Shown in pieces: positions 16,477 through 24,705 of a stretch of DNA of 48,714 nucleotides. Under the pieces are notes generated by a model. That model was not told the DNA's origin. It ran no database searches and was given only the letters and a program-made list of their open reading frames with translations. The first letter of the stretch is position 1; every line of letters begins with the position of its first letter. Both the position numbers and the translations under genes were made by a program. The stretch comes from RGIG5057 sp036653755 (GTDB lineage Bacteria; Bacillota; Clostridia; TANB77; CAG-465). Where the stretch lies: NCBI GenBank assembly GCA_036653755.1, contig JAVVTJ010000005.1, positions 1 to 48,714 on the forward strand, given 5' to 3'.

Positions 16477-18078
16477 CTATATTTTAGAAAATTTTGATAT
16501 CAATTTATATAACTTTTCACCCATTGGAAGTTCTAATATTTCTTCTTTATTTAATACATTAAATAACAATAAAGAAACTACATAAATAATTACTGCAACT
16601 ATAATCGTAATTATAGTTATAATATTGCCTGATATACTAAATAATGATAATCCTTTAAATACAACAATTATACTAGCAGCCATTGTAAGTGTTGCCATTA
16701 TTGTTTTTAAAAATAGTTCTTTTATATTTGGTTTTACTTTTAAATATTTAAATAATAATACAAAAGCAAAACTACAAGCTAAAAATTGATATATAACAGA
16801 AGATATTGGTGCTATTATTTCACCATATTTTGGTATTAAAGTAACATTTAATATGTATTTAGCAGCTACTCCTATTACTAAACATAAACCTGGAATATAT
16901 AATTTACCCATTCCTTGTAATGCACCATATAATGTTTGCGCTATTACTGCAAATATTACCATAAAAGCTTGTATTCTTAAAAGCTCTGCACCACTACTAG
17001 CATTAGGAAATAACAAATTAAATATAGGTCCTGCTAACAGTGATAATCCTACTGCACATGGAATAGCTATTATTCCTGAAACTTTAATTGAAAAATTTAT
17101 TTTACTTACTGCTTCTTTTCTATTTCCTTTAGCTAAAGCTGCAGATATAAATGGAACTAAAGCTACAGCAAAAGCTACATTTATAGATAAAGGTAGAGCA
17201 TTTAATATTTCTACCTTTCCAACTAATATACCAAATTTAGCATTAGCAACTAATAAACTATCTCCAAACTTTTGCAAACAATCTACAACAGTTACAGTAT
17301 CTATTAAACTAGATAATGTAACTATAACACTACCAAAAGAAATTGGTATAACATACGAAATTAATTTTTTTACAATATTTTTTCTTGATTCAATAGAAAA
17401 CTTTTCTGAACCTTTTATATCATTCCATATATCTTTTTTATTTTTATTGTAATATCTTATCAAATATAAAAACGAAACTATTGTAGACAGTGTAGTAGCA
17501 AGTGTTGAACCTGCTGCCATAATCTCTGGCGTTCTACCTATTAACATTATAACAAATATAACGGAAAATACACTGTTAACTAATTGTTCTAATATTTGTG
17601 CTTTGCTATATTCAGCCATATTTTGCATTCCTACAAAATATCCACGTATAACAGCTGTCATTGCAACAAATATAATTGCAGGAGAAAGTGCCATAAGTGT
17701 GTATTTTACACCAGGATTTGATAATATATTATTTGAAATATATTCTGCTCCAAAAAATAATAATAATGAAAATATTATACCAATAATAGTAAATAACATC
17801 ATAGCAGTTTTAAATATTTTATGTGCACCTTTTTTATCGCCCACAGCTATCTTTTCAGAGACTAACTTTGAAATAGTACTTGGTATACCCATAGTAGAAA
17901 TAGCAAGTATAAAAGCATATACAGAGAAGCCTGAGCCATAATAACTATTACCTAAATCTGAAAACTGTTTAAAATTTGTAAGAACTATTCTATATACAAA
18001 TCCTAAAACTTTAATTAAAATTTGTGCGCCCATAATAACAAGTACACCCTTAAAAAAAGTTTGTTTTTTAACTGTCAA
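16477..18078 (-). CDS. SpoVB/MurJ-type lipid flippase
   Basis: Polytopic membrane protein of 533 residues with about 14 hydrophobic segments, of the MOP superfamily that flips lipid-linked cell-wall precursors. The opening KGVLVIMGAQILIKVLGFVYRIVLTNF and the segment FILAISTMGIPSTISKLVSEK are typical of the SpoVB/YtgP/YkvU group of Firmicutes, as is ALQGMGKLYIPGLCLVIG in the second half. In Bacillus, SpoVB is needed for spore cortex and YtgP for vegetative peptidoglycan. Sequence alone does not decide which applies. It has no tightly coupled neighbour. Confidence 0.88.
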   Translation of the reverse strand: MTVKKQTFFKGVLVIMGAQILIKVLGFVYRIVLTNFKQFSDLGNSYYGSGFSVYAFILAISTMGIPSTISKLVSEKIAVGDKKGAHKIFKTAMMLFTIIGIIFSLLLFFGAEYISNNILSNPGVKYTLMALSPAIIFVAMTAVIRGYFVGMQNMAEYSKAQILEQLVNSVFSVIFVIMLIGRTPEIMAAGSTLATTLSTIVSFLYLIRYYNKNKKDIWNDIKGSEKFSIESRKNIVKKLISYVIPISFGSVIVTLSSLIDTVTVVDCLQKFGDSLLVANAKFGILVGKVEILNALPLSINVAFAVALVPFISAALAKGNRKEAVSKINFSIKVSGIIAIPCAVGLSLLAGPIFNLLFPNASSGAELLRIQAFMVIFAVIAQTLYGALQGMGKLYIPGLCLVIGVAAKYILNVTLIPKYGEIIAPISSVIYQFLACSFAFVLLFKYLKVKPNIKELFLKTIMATLTMAASIIVVFKGLSLFSISGNIITIITIIVAVIIYVVSLLLFNVLNKEEILELPMGEKLYKLISKFSKI

Positions 18079-18136
18079 TTTATCACATCCTTAAATTAGT
18101 ATATTTAATATATATACATTTATTACTATATGCATA

Positions 18137-19747
18137 TTAATACATTGTATCTCTTTTTTTAGCAACTTCATCACTATCTAAATATTCATCATAAGTCATA
18201 CGTTTATCTAATTTACCATTTGGAGTTACTTCAATTATTCTATTTGCTATTGTTTGTATAAATTGATGATCATGAGAAGTAAACATAATCTCACATTTTG
18301 TTTTTTCTAAACCATCATTTAAAGCAGTTATAGACTCTAAATCTAAATGGTTTGTTGGTTCATCTAAAAATACTAAATTAGGACCTTCAAGCATTGTTTT
18401 AGCAAGCATACATCTAGCTTTTTCACCACCAGATAATACATTAACTTTTTTTAAAGCTTCTTCACCACTAAATAACATTCTACCTAGAAAACTACGTAAA
18501 ACAGTTTCATCATTATTTGCGTAATAATCACTAAGCCAATCAGTTATAATCCTATCAGATGTAAAATATTCACTATTATCTTTTGGAATATATCCAGCTT
18601 TAATAGTACTACCATAAGTTATAGTTCCACTATTTGGCTCCATCTCACCCATTAAAATTTTAAATAAAGCAGTTTTAGCTTTTGTATCTTCCCCAACTAA
18701 TGCTATTTTATCTCCTTTTAAAATTGTAAATGTTAAATTATTTAAAACTAATTTTCCATCTATACTTTTACATAAATTCTCAACTTTTAAAATTTCTTTT
18801 CCAGATTCTTTTTCTGCTTTAAAATCTATATATGGATATTTTCTAGTAGAAGGAATAATTTCATCTAAAACAATTTTTTCAAGTATTTTTTTTCTAGAAG
18901 TAGCTTGTTTAGACTTAGAAGCATTAGCACTAAAACGTGCTATAAAATCTTGTAATTCTTTTATTTTATCTTCTTTTTTCTTATTTGATTCTTTCATTTG
19001 TCTTGAAGCAAGCTGACTTGATTCATACCAAAAATCATAATTACCAGAATATAACTTAATTTTGTTGTAATCAATATCAGCTATATGTGTACATATTTTA
19101 TTTAAAAAATATCTATCATGTGATATAACTATAACAGTATTTTCATAATTAATCAAAAATTCTTCAAGCCAAGAAATAGCAGCTAAATCTAAGTTATTTG
19201 TTGGTTCATCTAAAAGTAAATTATCTGGATTACCAAACAAAGCTTGTGCTAAAAGTACTTTAACTTTTTGTGAACCAGAAAGTTCAGACATTAATTTTTC
19301 ATGTAACTCTACTTCAATACCTAAACCAAGTAATAGCGAAGCTGCATCAGACTCTGCCATCCAACCATTTAATTCTTCAAACTCTGCTTCTAAATTACCA
19401 AGTTTTATACCATCATTATCATTAAAATCTTCTTTACAATATAACTCCATCTTTTGATTCATTATATCATGTAATCTAGTATTACCAATTATAACAGTAT
19501 CAATTACTTTAAAACTGTCATAAGCAAAATGATCTTGTTTTAAAACAGATAACCTCTCTTTAGGATTCATTGTAACATCACCTTTACTAGGTTCAATCTC
19601 ACCAGAAATAACCTTTAAAAAAGTTGTTTTACCAGCTCCATTAGCTCCAATTAATCCATAACAATTTCCAGGTGCAAATTTAATATTTACATCTTCAAAT
19701 AATACTCTTTTTCCAAATCTAAGTGTTACATCATTTACATTTATCAT
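18137..19747 (-). CDS. ykpA: ABC-F family ATPase, YkpA type
   Basis: Soluble ABC-F protein of 536 residues, thought to act on stalled ribosomes. NBD1: Walker A GANGAGKTT, signature LSGSQKVKVLLAQAL, Walker B LLLDEPTNNLD. A linker rich in Lys and Glu follows. NBD2: signature LSGGEKARCMLAKTM, Walker B VFLDEPTNHLD, and FTSHDHQFIQTIANRIIE. The second Walker A is degenerate (GEDTKAKTA), as in the B. subtilis YkpA group, and stretches such as YIPKDNSEYF and FLGRMLFSGEEALKK also match that group. The ATG at 19747 is preceded by AAGGAG. It is separate from the prepilin genes by about 195 bases. Confidence 0.9.
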   Translation of the reverse strand: MINVNDVTLRFGKRVLFEDVNIKFAPGNCYGLIGANGAGKTTFLKVISGEIEPSKGDVTMNPKERLSVLKQDHFAYDSFKVIDTVIIGNTRLHDIMNQKMELYCKEDFNDNDGIKLGNLEAEFEELNGWMAESDAASLLLGLGIEVELHEKLMSELSGSQKVKVLLAQALFGNPDNLLLDEPTNNLDLAAISWLEEFLINYENTVIVISHDRYFLNKICTHIADIDYNKIKLYSGNYDFWYESSQLASRQMKESNKKKEDKIKELQDFIARFSANASKSKQATSRKKILEKIVLDEIIPSTRKYPYIDFKAEKESGKEILKVENLCKSIDGKLVLNNLTFTILKGDKIALVGEDTKAKTALFKILMGEMEPNSGTITYGSTIKAGYIPKDNSEYFTSDRIITDWLSDYYANNDETVLRSFLGRMLFSGEEALKKVNVLSGGEKARCMLAKTMLEGPNLVFLDEPTNHLDLESITALNDGLEKTKCEIMFTSHDHQFIQTIANRIIEVTPNGKLDKRMTYDEYLDSDEVAKKRDTMY

Positions 19748-19820
19748 TTTTATTTATTTCTCCTTATTTTATTTATATAAAATTATCCCAATGACTTTGC
19801 TTATATTCATAATTTAATTG

Positions 19821-19942
19821 CAAATTTGGGATACTTCTTGATTAGACCATAGCAATCTCCACTACTTAATAGCACTTCATGAATTTACCCTGCAGTGATA
19901 AATACCTATAAATTATTTTGCTCGTTTCATTAACCCAATTAG
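19821..19942 (-). repeat. conserved region downstream of the DGR-like gene, copy A
   Basis: The 122 bases after the stop codon of the variable-type gene resemble 48570-48694, which lie after the stop of another such gene. Shared blocks (plus strand) are CTTGATTAGACC (19837-19848 and 48586-48597), CTCCACTACTT with ATAG (19857-19872 and 48606-48621), GTTCATTTCATT-like bases near the stop, and TTATTTTATGTAAAG covering the stop and last codons. The region does not encode a protein. It may be the downstream recognition or structure element that DGR targets need, or simply a duplicated 3' flank. Confidence 0.6.
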
Positions 19943-21844
19943 TTATTTTATGTAAAGTGAAGGGCGGAAGGAATAGGCGGCATCAATACGTGTAATACCA
20001 GTGTCATAACGGCCAGCAGCAGGGTGATCAGCACCATTGCCACCGTAGTGGGCACCACGCAAAATTCTATTAGTAGAATTCTCCTCCATTGTCCATTCCA
20101 AATCATTTCCTGCCATATCATATATGTTATTTAATTTGTATCCAGTGCTTGCTCCTGTTACTTTTAATGATCCAGTATAATTTCCTTTATTTGATGAATC
20201 TGTTGGATATATTGTATCTTTTATTCCATAGTTTTTTATAAACTCTAATGCTGCATCCCACTGCACTCCATATATTAATGTTGATTGTATATCTGCATTT
20301 GTTTTATACATACTTCTTGCTACTGTTACTGCTCCATTTCCAGGACTTGCTATATCGTTATTTGCTCCCCATGGTATATAGTTCCATGGACTTACATTTG
20401 GCTTTGATACTGGCTTTATTGTTCCATCACAAACTTTACCATGATTTAATGTTGCAGGTGATGTTGTATCCGGAAGTCCTGCCTCATATCTTGCTATATA
20501 ATATCCGCCATATTTTTCAACACTTGCATATATCGCTGCAAGTTCTGGCTGCGCTTTATCTTCATTGCACTGTGCTACTGTCAAGCCATTATTATATTCT
20601 ACTCTACTGAACTTACTAAAATCTGCTACTGGAATCCATACAAATTCATTTTCATTATTATTATCTTTTATAACAAATCCTGTTGTTACTTCTGTTTCTC
20701 CTGCTACTGTTGATTTGCTAAATCCTTTTGGTATATATGGATTACTCCAGGTTGATACTATTGGTCCATTTAACAAATTTGAATAAATTTTGTCATCAAC
20801 AGTAACAAAGTCTGCGATCCAATTGCCAGCTTTATCTTCTACATATACTGTTATTATTTTAACATTTTTTTCAATTGTTATTATATCTTTATATACTGTT
20901 TTACCATTTGTTTTAAAATATGTTTCTATATCTGCATCATTTATTCTTTCATTTTCATATTTTATATTTTTTATACCACTTAAAGTATCAGATTTTTCAG
21001 ATATTTTAACATATGCATATGTTTCTTCTATGTTATTTGATTCTAATAATTGTTGTTTAGTTTTATCTAATTTTAATATTGGAGCTACTTTATCTACATT
21101 ATTTACGTTATATTTTGAACTTGTAATAGTTGAAGTTCCTGTTTTTGTATAATTTGCAACTACCGAATAATTTCCATCAATAGTTGTTATGTCATATATA
21201 TCATATTCTCCTATAACAGTATTTCCTATAATTGAAGTTCCATTTGCAGTAACAGATTTTGAAGTATAACTTTTAGGTATTTTAACTTTGACTGTTACTT
21301 TATTTTTTGTCCAATTAACTTCTGATGGTTCAAATATAACACCATCTTTAGATACTACATTATTATTAGGTAATTTATAATCTAACATTGATTTTAATTC
21401 ATCATTTAATGTATAATATGTTTTACTACCTACTGCTACACCTTTTGCATAATATACTTTTTTTGTATCTTTAGAAAACACATAAACATCATTTATACCA
21501 TCTTTTCTTAAACCATATTTAAGACTTGTAAGTCCTAATAATTTATAGTCTATTTCATATAGAACAATTTTGTTATTTACTATATTTTCACCATCAAATT
21601 GTGTTTTTGACTTAGAAGTAACATTTGATATATCTAGTTGAATAGAATTATTTATTGGATATTCACCATTACTTTTTGTTATAAATGCATCCACTGATTC
21701 TTTGATTAATGTCAGTTCTGTTGCAAGTGTCATTTTTTTAGAATTATTTACTGTTGCTACACCTGATATTGTAACTGTTGTAAGTAATATTAACATAACT
21801 ACTACTGTTGCTACTAATGCTACTAAACTAATACCTTTTTTCAT
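19943..21844 (-). CDS. prepilin-anchored protein with C-type-lectin/FGE-like variable domain
   Basis: 633 residues. Residues 1-150 are prepilin-like: MKKGISLVALVATVVV, a single hydrophobic helix, then YVFSKDTKKVYYAKG and YYTLNDELKSML, also found in the neighbouring gene. A middle part (about 160-350) looks like Ig-type beta domains, with VDKVAPILKL at a junction. From about 365 it resembles formylglycine-enzyme/C-type-lectin folds: PKGF, NEFVWIPVADF, YYIARYEAG and YDMAGNDLEWT, ending RPSLYIK. Codons 596-628 have a C or T third base in 32 of 33 cases and are GC-rich, unlike the rest of the gene. That is the pattern of a DGR variable region, where AAY codons of a template become NNY. It is probably a surface adhesin on a pilus-like fibre. 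It follows the small prepilin gene by 21 bases. Ligand unknown. Confidence 0.85.
   Translation of the reverse strand: MKKGISLVALVATVVVMLILLTTVTISGVATVNNSKKMTLATELTLIKESVDAFITKSNGEYPINNSIQLDISNVTSKSKTQFDGENIVNNKIVLYEIDYKLLGLTSLKYGLRKDGINDVYVFSKDTKKVYYAKGVAVGSKTYYTLNDELKSMLDYKLPNNNVVSKDGVIFEPSEVNWTKNKVTVKVKIPKSYTSKSVTANGTSIIGNTVIGEYDIYDITTIDGNYSVVANYTKTGTSTITSSKYNVNNVDKVAPILKLDKTKQQLLESNNIEETYAYVKISEKSDTLSGIKNIKYENERINDADIETYFKTNGKTVYKDIITIEKNVKIITVYVEDKAGNWIADFVTVDDKIYSNLLNGPIVSTWSNPYIPKGFSKSTVAGETEVTTGFVIKDNNNENEFVWIPVADFSKFSRVEYNNGLTVAQCNEDKAQPELAAIYASVEKYGGYYIARYEAGLPDTTSPATLNHGKVCDGTIKPVSKPNVSPWNYIPWGANNDIASPGNGAVTVARSMYKTNADIQSTLIYGVQWDAALEFIKNYGIKDTIYPTDSSNKGNYTGSLKVTGASTGYKLNNIYDMAGNDLEWTMEENSTNRILRGAHYGGNGADHPAAGRYDTGITRIDAAYSFRPSLYIK
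19961..20059 (-). other. putative DGR variable region
   Basis: Encodes residues 596-628, from CGT GGT GCC CAC TAC to TCC TTC CGC CCT. 32 of 33 codons end in C or T, with 22 in a row (19994-20059). Ala is GCC/GCT, Arg is CGT/CGC and Gly is GGT/GGC, whereas neighbouring genes prefer GCA, AGA and GGA. It lies at the very 3' end of the gene, as variable regions of DGR targets do. The template repeat and reverse transcriptase are not in the window, so this rests on codon pattern, position and fold only. Confidence 0.65.
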
Positions 21845-21865
21845 AAGTTATTTCACTCCTAACTT

Positions 21866-22342
21866 TTAATTAACTTCATTTATACCTATCATTTTATATA
21901 ACTCATCAGTTAATGTATAATATGTATTGTTTCCTATTTTTTCTCCATTAATATAATATATTTTTTGTGTTGATTTAGAAAATACATACATATCATTTTT
22001 AGTTTTTAATAAACCTCTTTTAATTTCTTTTACACCAGATTTTGCTAAATCTATTTTCCATAATTTAATTGAACCATTTAATTGAGTTTCTTGTGCAAAT
22101 TGTTGTATTTCACTTGCATTTATTACTGAAATAGGAATAGATATTTCTTCTAAAAGTGGATATTCATTATTAATAAATTCATAATCTTTAACTAATTTTA
22201 ATAGTGAATACATTTCTTTAGAAAATTCACTTTTTTTAGAATTTGTAATTATTAAGTCATAAGAAACTACAGCTGTTGATACTAAAATTATTGCTATTAC
22301 AATTGTTACTACTAGTGCTATTAAACTAATACCTTTTTTCAT
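21866..22342 (-). CDS. prepilin-like protein
   Basis: 158 residues, starting MKKGISLIALVVTIVIAI. The predicted cleavage is after the Gly; a hydrophobic helix of about 24 residues follows and then a small exported domain. Its end (MYVFSKSTQKIYYINGEKIG, then NTYYTLTDELYKM) is clearly related to residues 110-150 of the downstream 633-residue protein, so one may be a minor pilin and the other a tip or display subunit. There is no Glu at mature position 5. It begins 12 bases after the truB stop with AGGAGAT upstream, and is therefore likely to be read from the nrnA-truB transcript. Confidence 0.85.
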   Translation of the reverse strand: MKKGISLIALVVTIVIAIILVSTAVVSYDLIITNSKKSEFSKEMYSLLKLVKDYEFINNEYPLLEEISIPISVINASEIQQFAQETQLNGSIKLWKIDLAKSGVKEIKRGLLKTKNDMYVFSKSTQKIYYINGEKIGNNTYYTLTDELYKMIGINEVN

Positions 22343-22354
22343 AATATTTATCTC

Positions 22355-23230
22355 CTATTCTACAATATATCTTTTCAATATATTGTCTTCTACTGTTCCT
22401 AATCCTTTATATTTTTTTAAACAAAATACTCTTACTATTTTTTGATTACAATTACATTCTAATTTTACACCATTTAAAAACTTTGTATATTCTATTTCAT
22501 TTAAATATATTGCTTTTGACTCATTATAATACTTTTCAATAGAAATAATTTGTTTAATCATTTCTTCATAATTTAAATTTAAATAATCATATAATGGAAT
22601 ACTTTCTTCAACTTTTAAATTACCATTAGCTATTCTTCTAAGTTCACTCATTGTAGCACCTGTACCTATTTTTTTACCTATATCATTTACTAATGAACGT
22701 ATATAAGTACCTTTTGTGCAATGTACTTCAAAAGATACTTTTTTTTCTTTTAAATTAACTATTATATTTGAAATATCAAAAATTTCAATTTCTCTTGGTT
22801 TCAGTTCAACTTCATTTCCTTCTCTTGCATATTCATAAGCTCTTTTTCCATCAACTCTAATAGCACTATATATTGGAGGAGTTTGAAGCTGTTTTCCTAT
22901 AAACCTTTTAATTCTTTCTTTTATATATATTTCATCTTTATTTACAACAGAAGCAAATACTATTCTACCTGTTACATCATAAGTATCAGTTTCTACTCCA
23001 AGTAACATAGTTACTAAATACTTTTTATCTCTACACATTAAATTCTCTGATAACTTTGTTGCATCTCCTATACATATTGTAAGAAGACCCGTTGCCATTG
23101 GATCTAATGTACCTGTATGACCAATTTTTGTACCTTTTAATACTTTTTTTAGTACATCTACTACATCATGTGAAGTAATCCCTGATGGTTTATCTATATT
23201 TAAGATACCTGATGGTATTACTGGATTCAT
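22355..23230 (-). CDS. truB: tRNA pseudouridine-55 synthase
   Basis: Makes pseudouridine 55 in the T loop of tRNAs. 291 residues, normal length. GILNIDKPSGITSHDVVDVLK opens the protein, and GHTGTLDPMATGLL contains the catalytic Asp. KKYLVTMLLGVETDTYDVTG and CTKGTYIRSLVNDIG follow, then a short C-terminal PUA-like part. It lies 16 bases after nrnA. The usual partner ribF is not downstream; the prepilin genes occupy that place. Confidence 0.97.
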   Translation of the reverse strand: MNPVIPSGILNIDKPSGITSHDVVDVLKKVLKGTKIGHTGTLDPMATGLLTICIGDATKLSENLMCRDKKYLVTMLLGVETDTYDVTGRIVFASVVNKDEIYIKERIKRFIGKQLQTPPIYSAIRVDGKRAYEYAREGNEVELKPREIEIFDISNIIVNLKEKKVSFEVHCTKGTYIRSLVNDIGKKIGTGATMSELRRIANGNLKVEESIPLYDYLNLNYEEMIKQIISIEKYYNESKAIYLNEIEYTKFLNGVKLECNCNQKIVRVFCLKKYKGLGTVEDNILKRYIVE

Positions 23231-23246
23231 TTATATTACACCTACT

Positions 23247-24200
23247 TTATATTGATTTTTTTATTTCATTTAATAATTTTTCTTTAGAAATCTTAACAGA
23301 TTCTTTCATTGTATAACCAGAAGCTCTTCTATGACCACCACCACCAAATAACATAGCTATTTTAGATACATCAACTTTATCACCAGAACGTAAACTAACT
23401 TTATTACTTCCATCACTTTTACCTCTAACATAAATAGCAACTTCTGTACCTTCAACCATTCTTAAATAATTAGTCATACCTTCTGCTTCTTCTTCTTCAA
23501 CACCTAAGTTATTTATAGTTTCATAATCTACATAGCTATATCTTATTTTACCATTTTCATATGTTTCCATATTTTCTATTGTTTTAGCTATAAGATAAAG
23601 TTTAGATTCTTTTATTGTATCATTTAATTTTTTACAAATAAACGGAAAATCAATACCCAAACCTACTAATTTAGAAACAATTTCAAGAGTTCTTTTGGTA
23701 GTTGTTGCATAGTTAAAACTACCAGTATCTGTTAAAATACCAGAATATAAATATGTTGCTATTTCATCATCAATTTTAATTTTCATATATGTTAAAAATT
23801 CATACATAAGCTGACATGTTGCAGGGCATATTTCATCTATAACATTTATATCACCATATACATTATTTCTTTTATGATGATCGATTGCAAGTATCTTATT
23901 TACTTTTTTTATATCTTCTTGACTTATACTAAGTCTACTAATATCACTAGCATCTACTGCAATAAGTAAATCAATATTATCTTCTTTAATATATGTTACT
24001 GCATCTTCTATATGTGGTAAAAATTTAAAATTATCTGAACATTTTGGCATTATAACATGTGCATTTTTACCTAACTTTTTAAGTGATAAATACAAAGAAA
24101 AAGCAGCTCCAATAGAATCACCATCTGGATTTATATGACCTACTATATATATATTGTTTGCATTTTTTATACATTTTTTAGCATCTTTAAATTCTAACAT
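23247..24200 (-). CDS. nrnA: bifunctional oligoribonuclease/PAP phosphatase, DHH family
   Basis: Degrades very short RNAs and 3'-phosphoadenosine 5'-phosphate. 317 residues. The DHH domain has VGHINPDGDSIGAAFSL, IAVDASD and AIDHHKRN, and the DHHA1 domain ends with LFGGGGHRRASGYT. Its position between rbfA and truB is the standard order in Firmicutes. Here a terminator (24313-24347) and a new promoter (24227-24255) separate it from rbfA, so nrnA, truB and the two prepilin genes may form their own transcription unit. Confidence 0.95.
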   Translation of the reverse strand: MLEFKDAKKCIKNANNIYIVGHINPDGDSIGAAFSLYLSLKKLGKNAHVIMPKCSDNFKFLPHIEDAVTYIKEDNIDLLIAVDASDISRLSISQEDIKKVNKILAIDHHKRNNVYGDINVIDEICPATCQLMYEFLTYMKIKIDDEIATYLYSGILTDTGSFNYATTTKRTLEIVSKLVGLGIDFPFICKKLNDTIKESKLYLIAKTIENMETYENGKIRYSYVDYETINNLGVEEEEAEGMTNYLRMVEGTEVAIYVRGKSDGSNKVSLRSGDKVDVSKIAMLFGGGGHRRASGYTMKESVKISKEKLLNEIKKSI

Positions 24201-24226
24201 AATACTACTCCTTTTATATAATACAA

Positions 24227-24255
24227 ATTATATCATTAATACTCTATATTTACAA
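24227..24255 (-). promoter_or_regulatory. promoter of nrnA-truB-prepilin unit
   Basis: On the minus strand TTGTAA (24250-24255), 17 bases, TATAAT (24227-24232), followed by AAAGGAGT before the nrnA start. Confidence 0.7.
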
Positions 24256-24312
24256 CATTTTTTATAAAGTTTATATAAAAAGACTAATCTTAACTTAGAT
24301 TATTTTTTAAAA

Positions 24313-24347
24313 AATAAGCAACTTACTTAATTTGTAATTTGCTTATT
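24313..24347 (-). terminator. terminator after rbfA
   Basis: AATAAGCAA (24313-24321) pairs with TTGCTTATT (24339-24347). The minus-strand reading ends in a T run. A second hairpin (AATCT with AGATT) lies just beyond. Confidence 0.7.
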
Positions 24348-24357
24348 TATTATTTAC

Positions 24358-24699
24358 TTATTTATTAATATTCATTTCTTTAAAAACTTTATCCATATGT
24401 GCGCCATATTCTAAAGAATCATCAAGTTCAAATATAAGTTCTGGAGTATTACGCATATCTACATGTTTACTTAAACTACCACGTATAAATTTAGCAGATT
24501 TTTTAAGTCCTTCTAATACACTTTGTTTATTTTTAACGTTATAAATACTAACATATACTTTAGCATATTTTTGATCAGGAGTTATATTTACATCTGTTAC
24601 AGATATAATACCTGTAACTTCTGGATTTTTAATTTCTTCCTGTATAATCTTAATTAATGCTCTTTTTGTATCTTGTTCTAATCTACTATGTTTTTGCAT
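24358..24699 (-). CDS. rbfA: ribosome-binding factor A
   Basis: 113-residue KH-like protein needed for 30S maturation. RLEQDTKRALIKIIQEEIKNPEV, GIISVTDVNITPDQKYAKVYVSI and the C-terminal RNTPELIFELDDSLEYG are the family landmarks. It lies 6 bases after infB, the canonical arrangement, and ends the rimP-nusA-ylxR-infB-rbfA transcript at a terminator. Confidence 0.96.
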   Translation of the reverse strand: MQKHSRLEQDTKRALIKIIQEEIKNPEVTGIISVTDVNITPDQKYAKVYVSIYNVKNKQSVLEGLKKSAKFIRGSLSKHVDMRNTPELIFELDDSLEYGAHMDKVFKEMNINK

Positions 24700-24705
24700 A
24701 TTAAA

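Noticed and set aside
16085..17452. Plus-strand frames opposite HU and the flippase
   Set aside because: They are antisense shadows of strongly supported minus-strand genes.
19943..21844. True formylglycine-generating enzyme activity
   Set aside because: The pilin-like anchor, Ig-like spacers and NNY-rich tip suggest a binding protein. The catalytic Cys pair of such enzymes was not seen.
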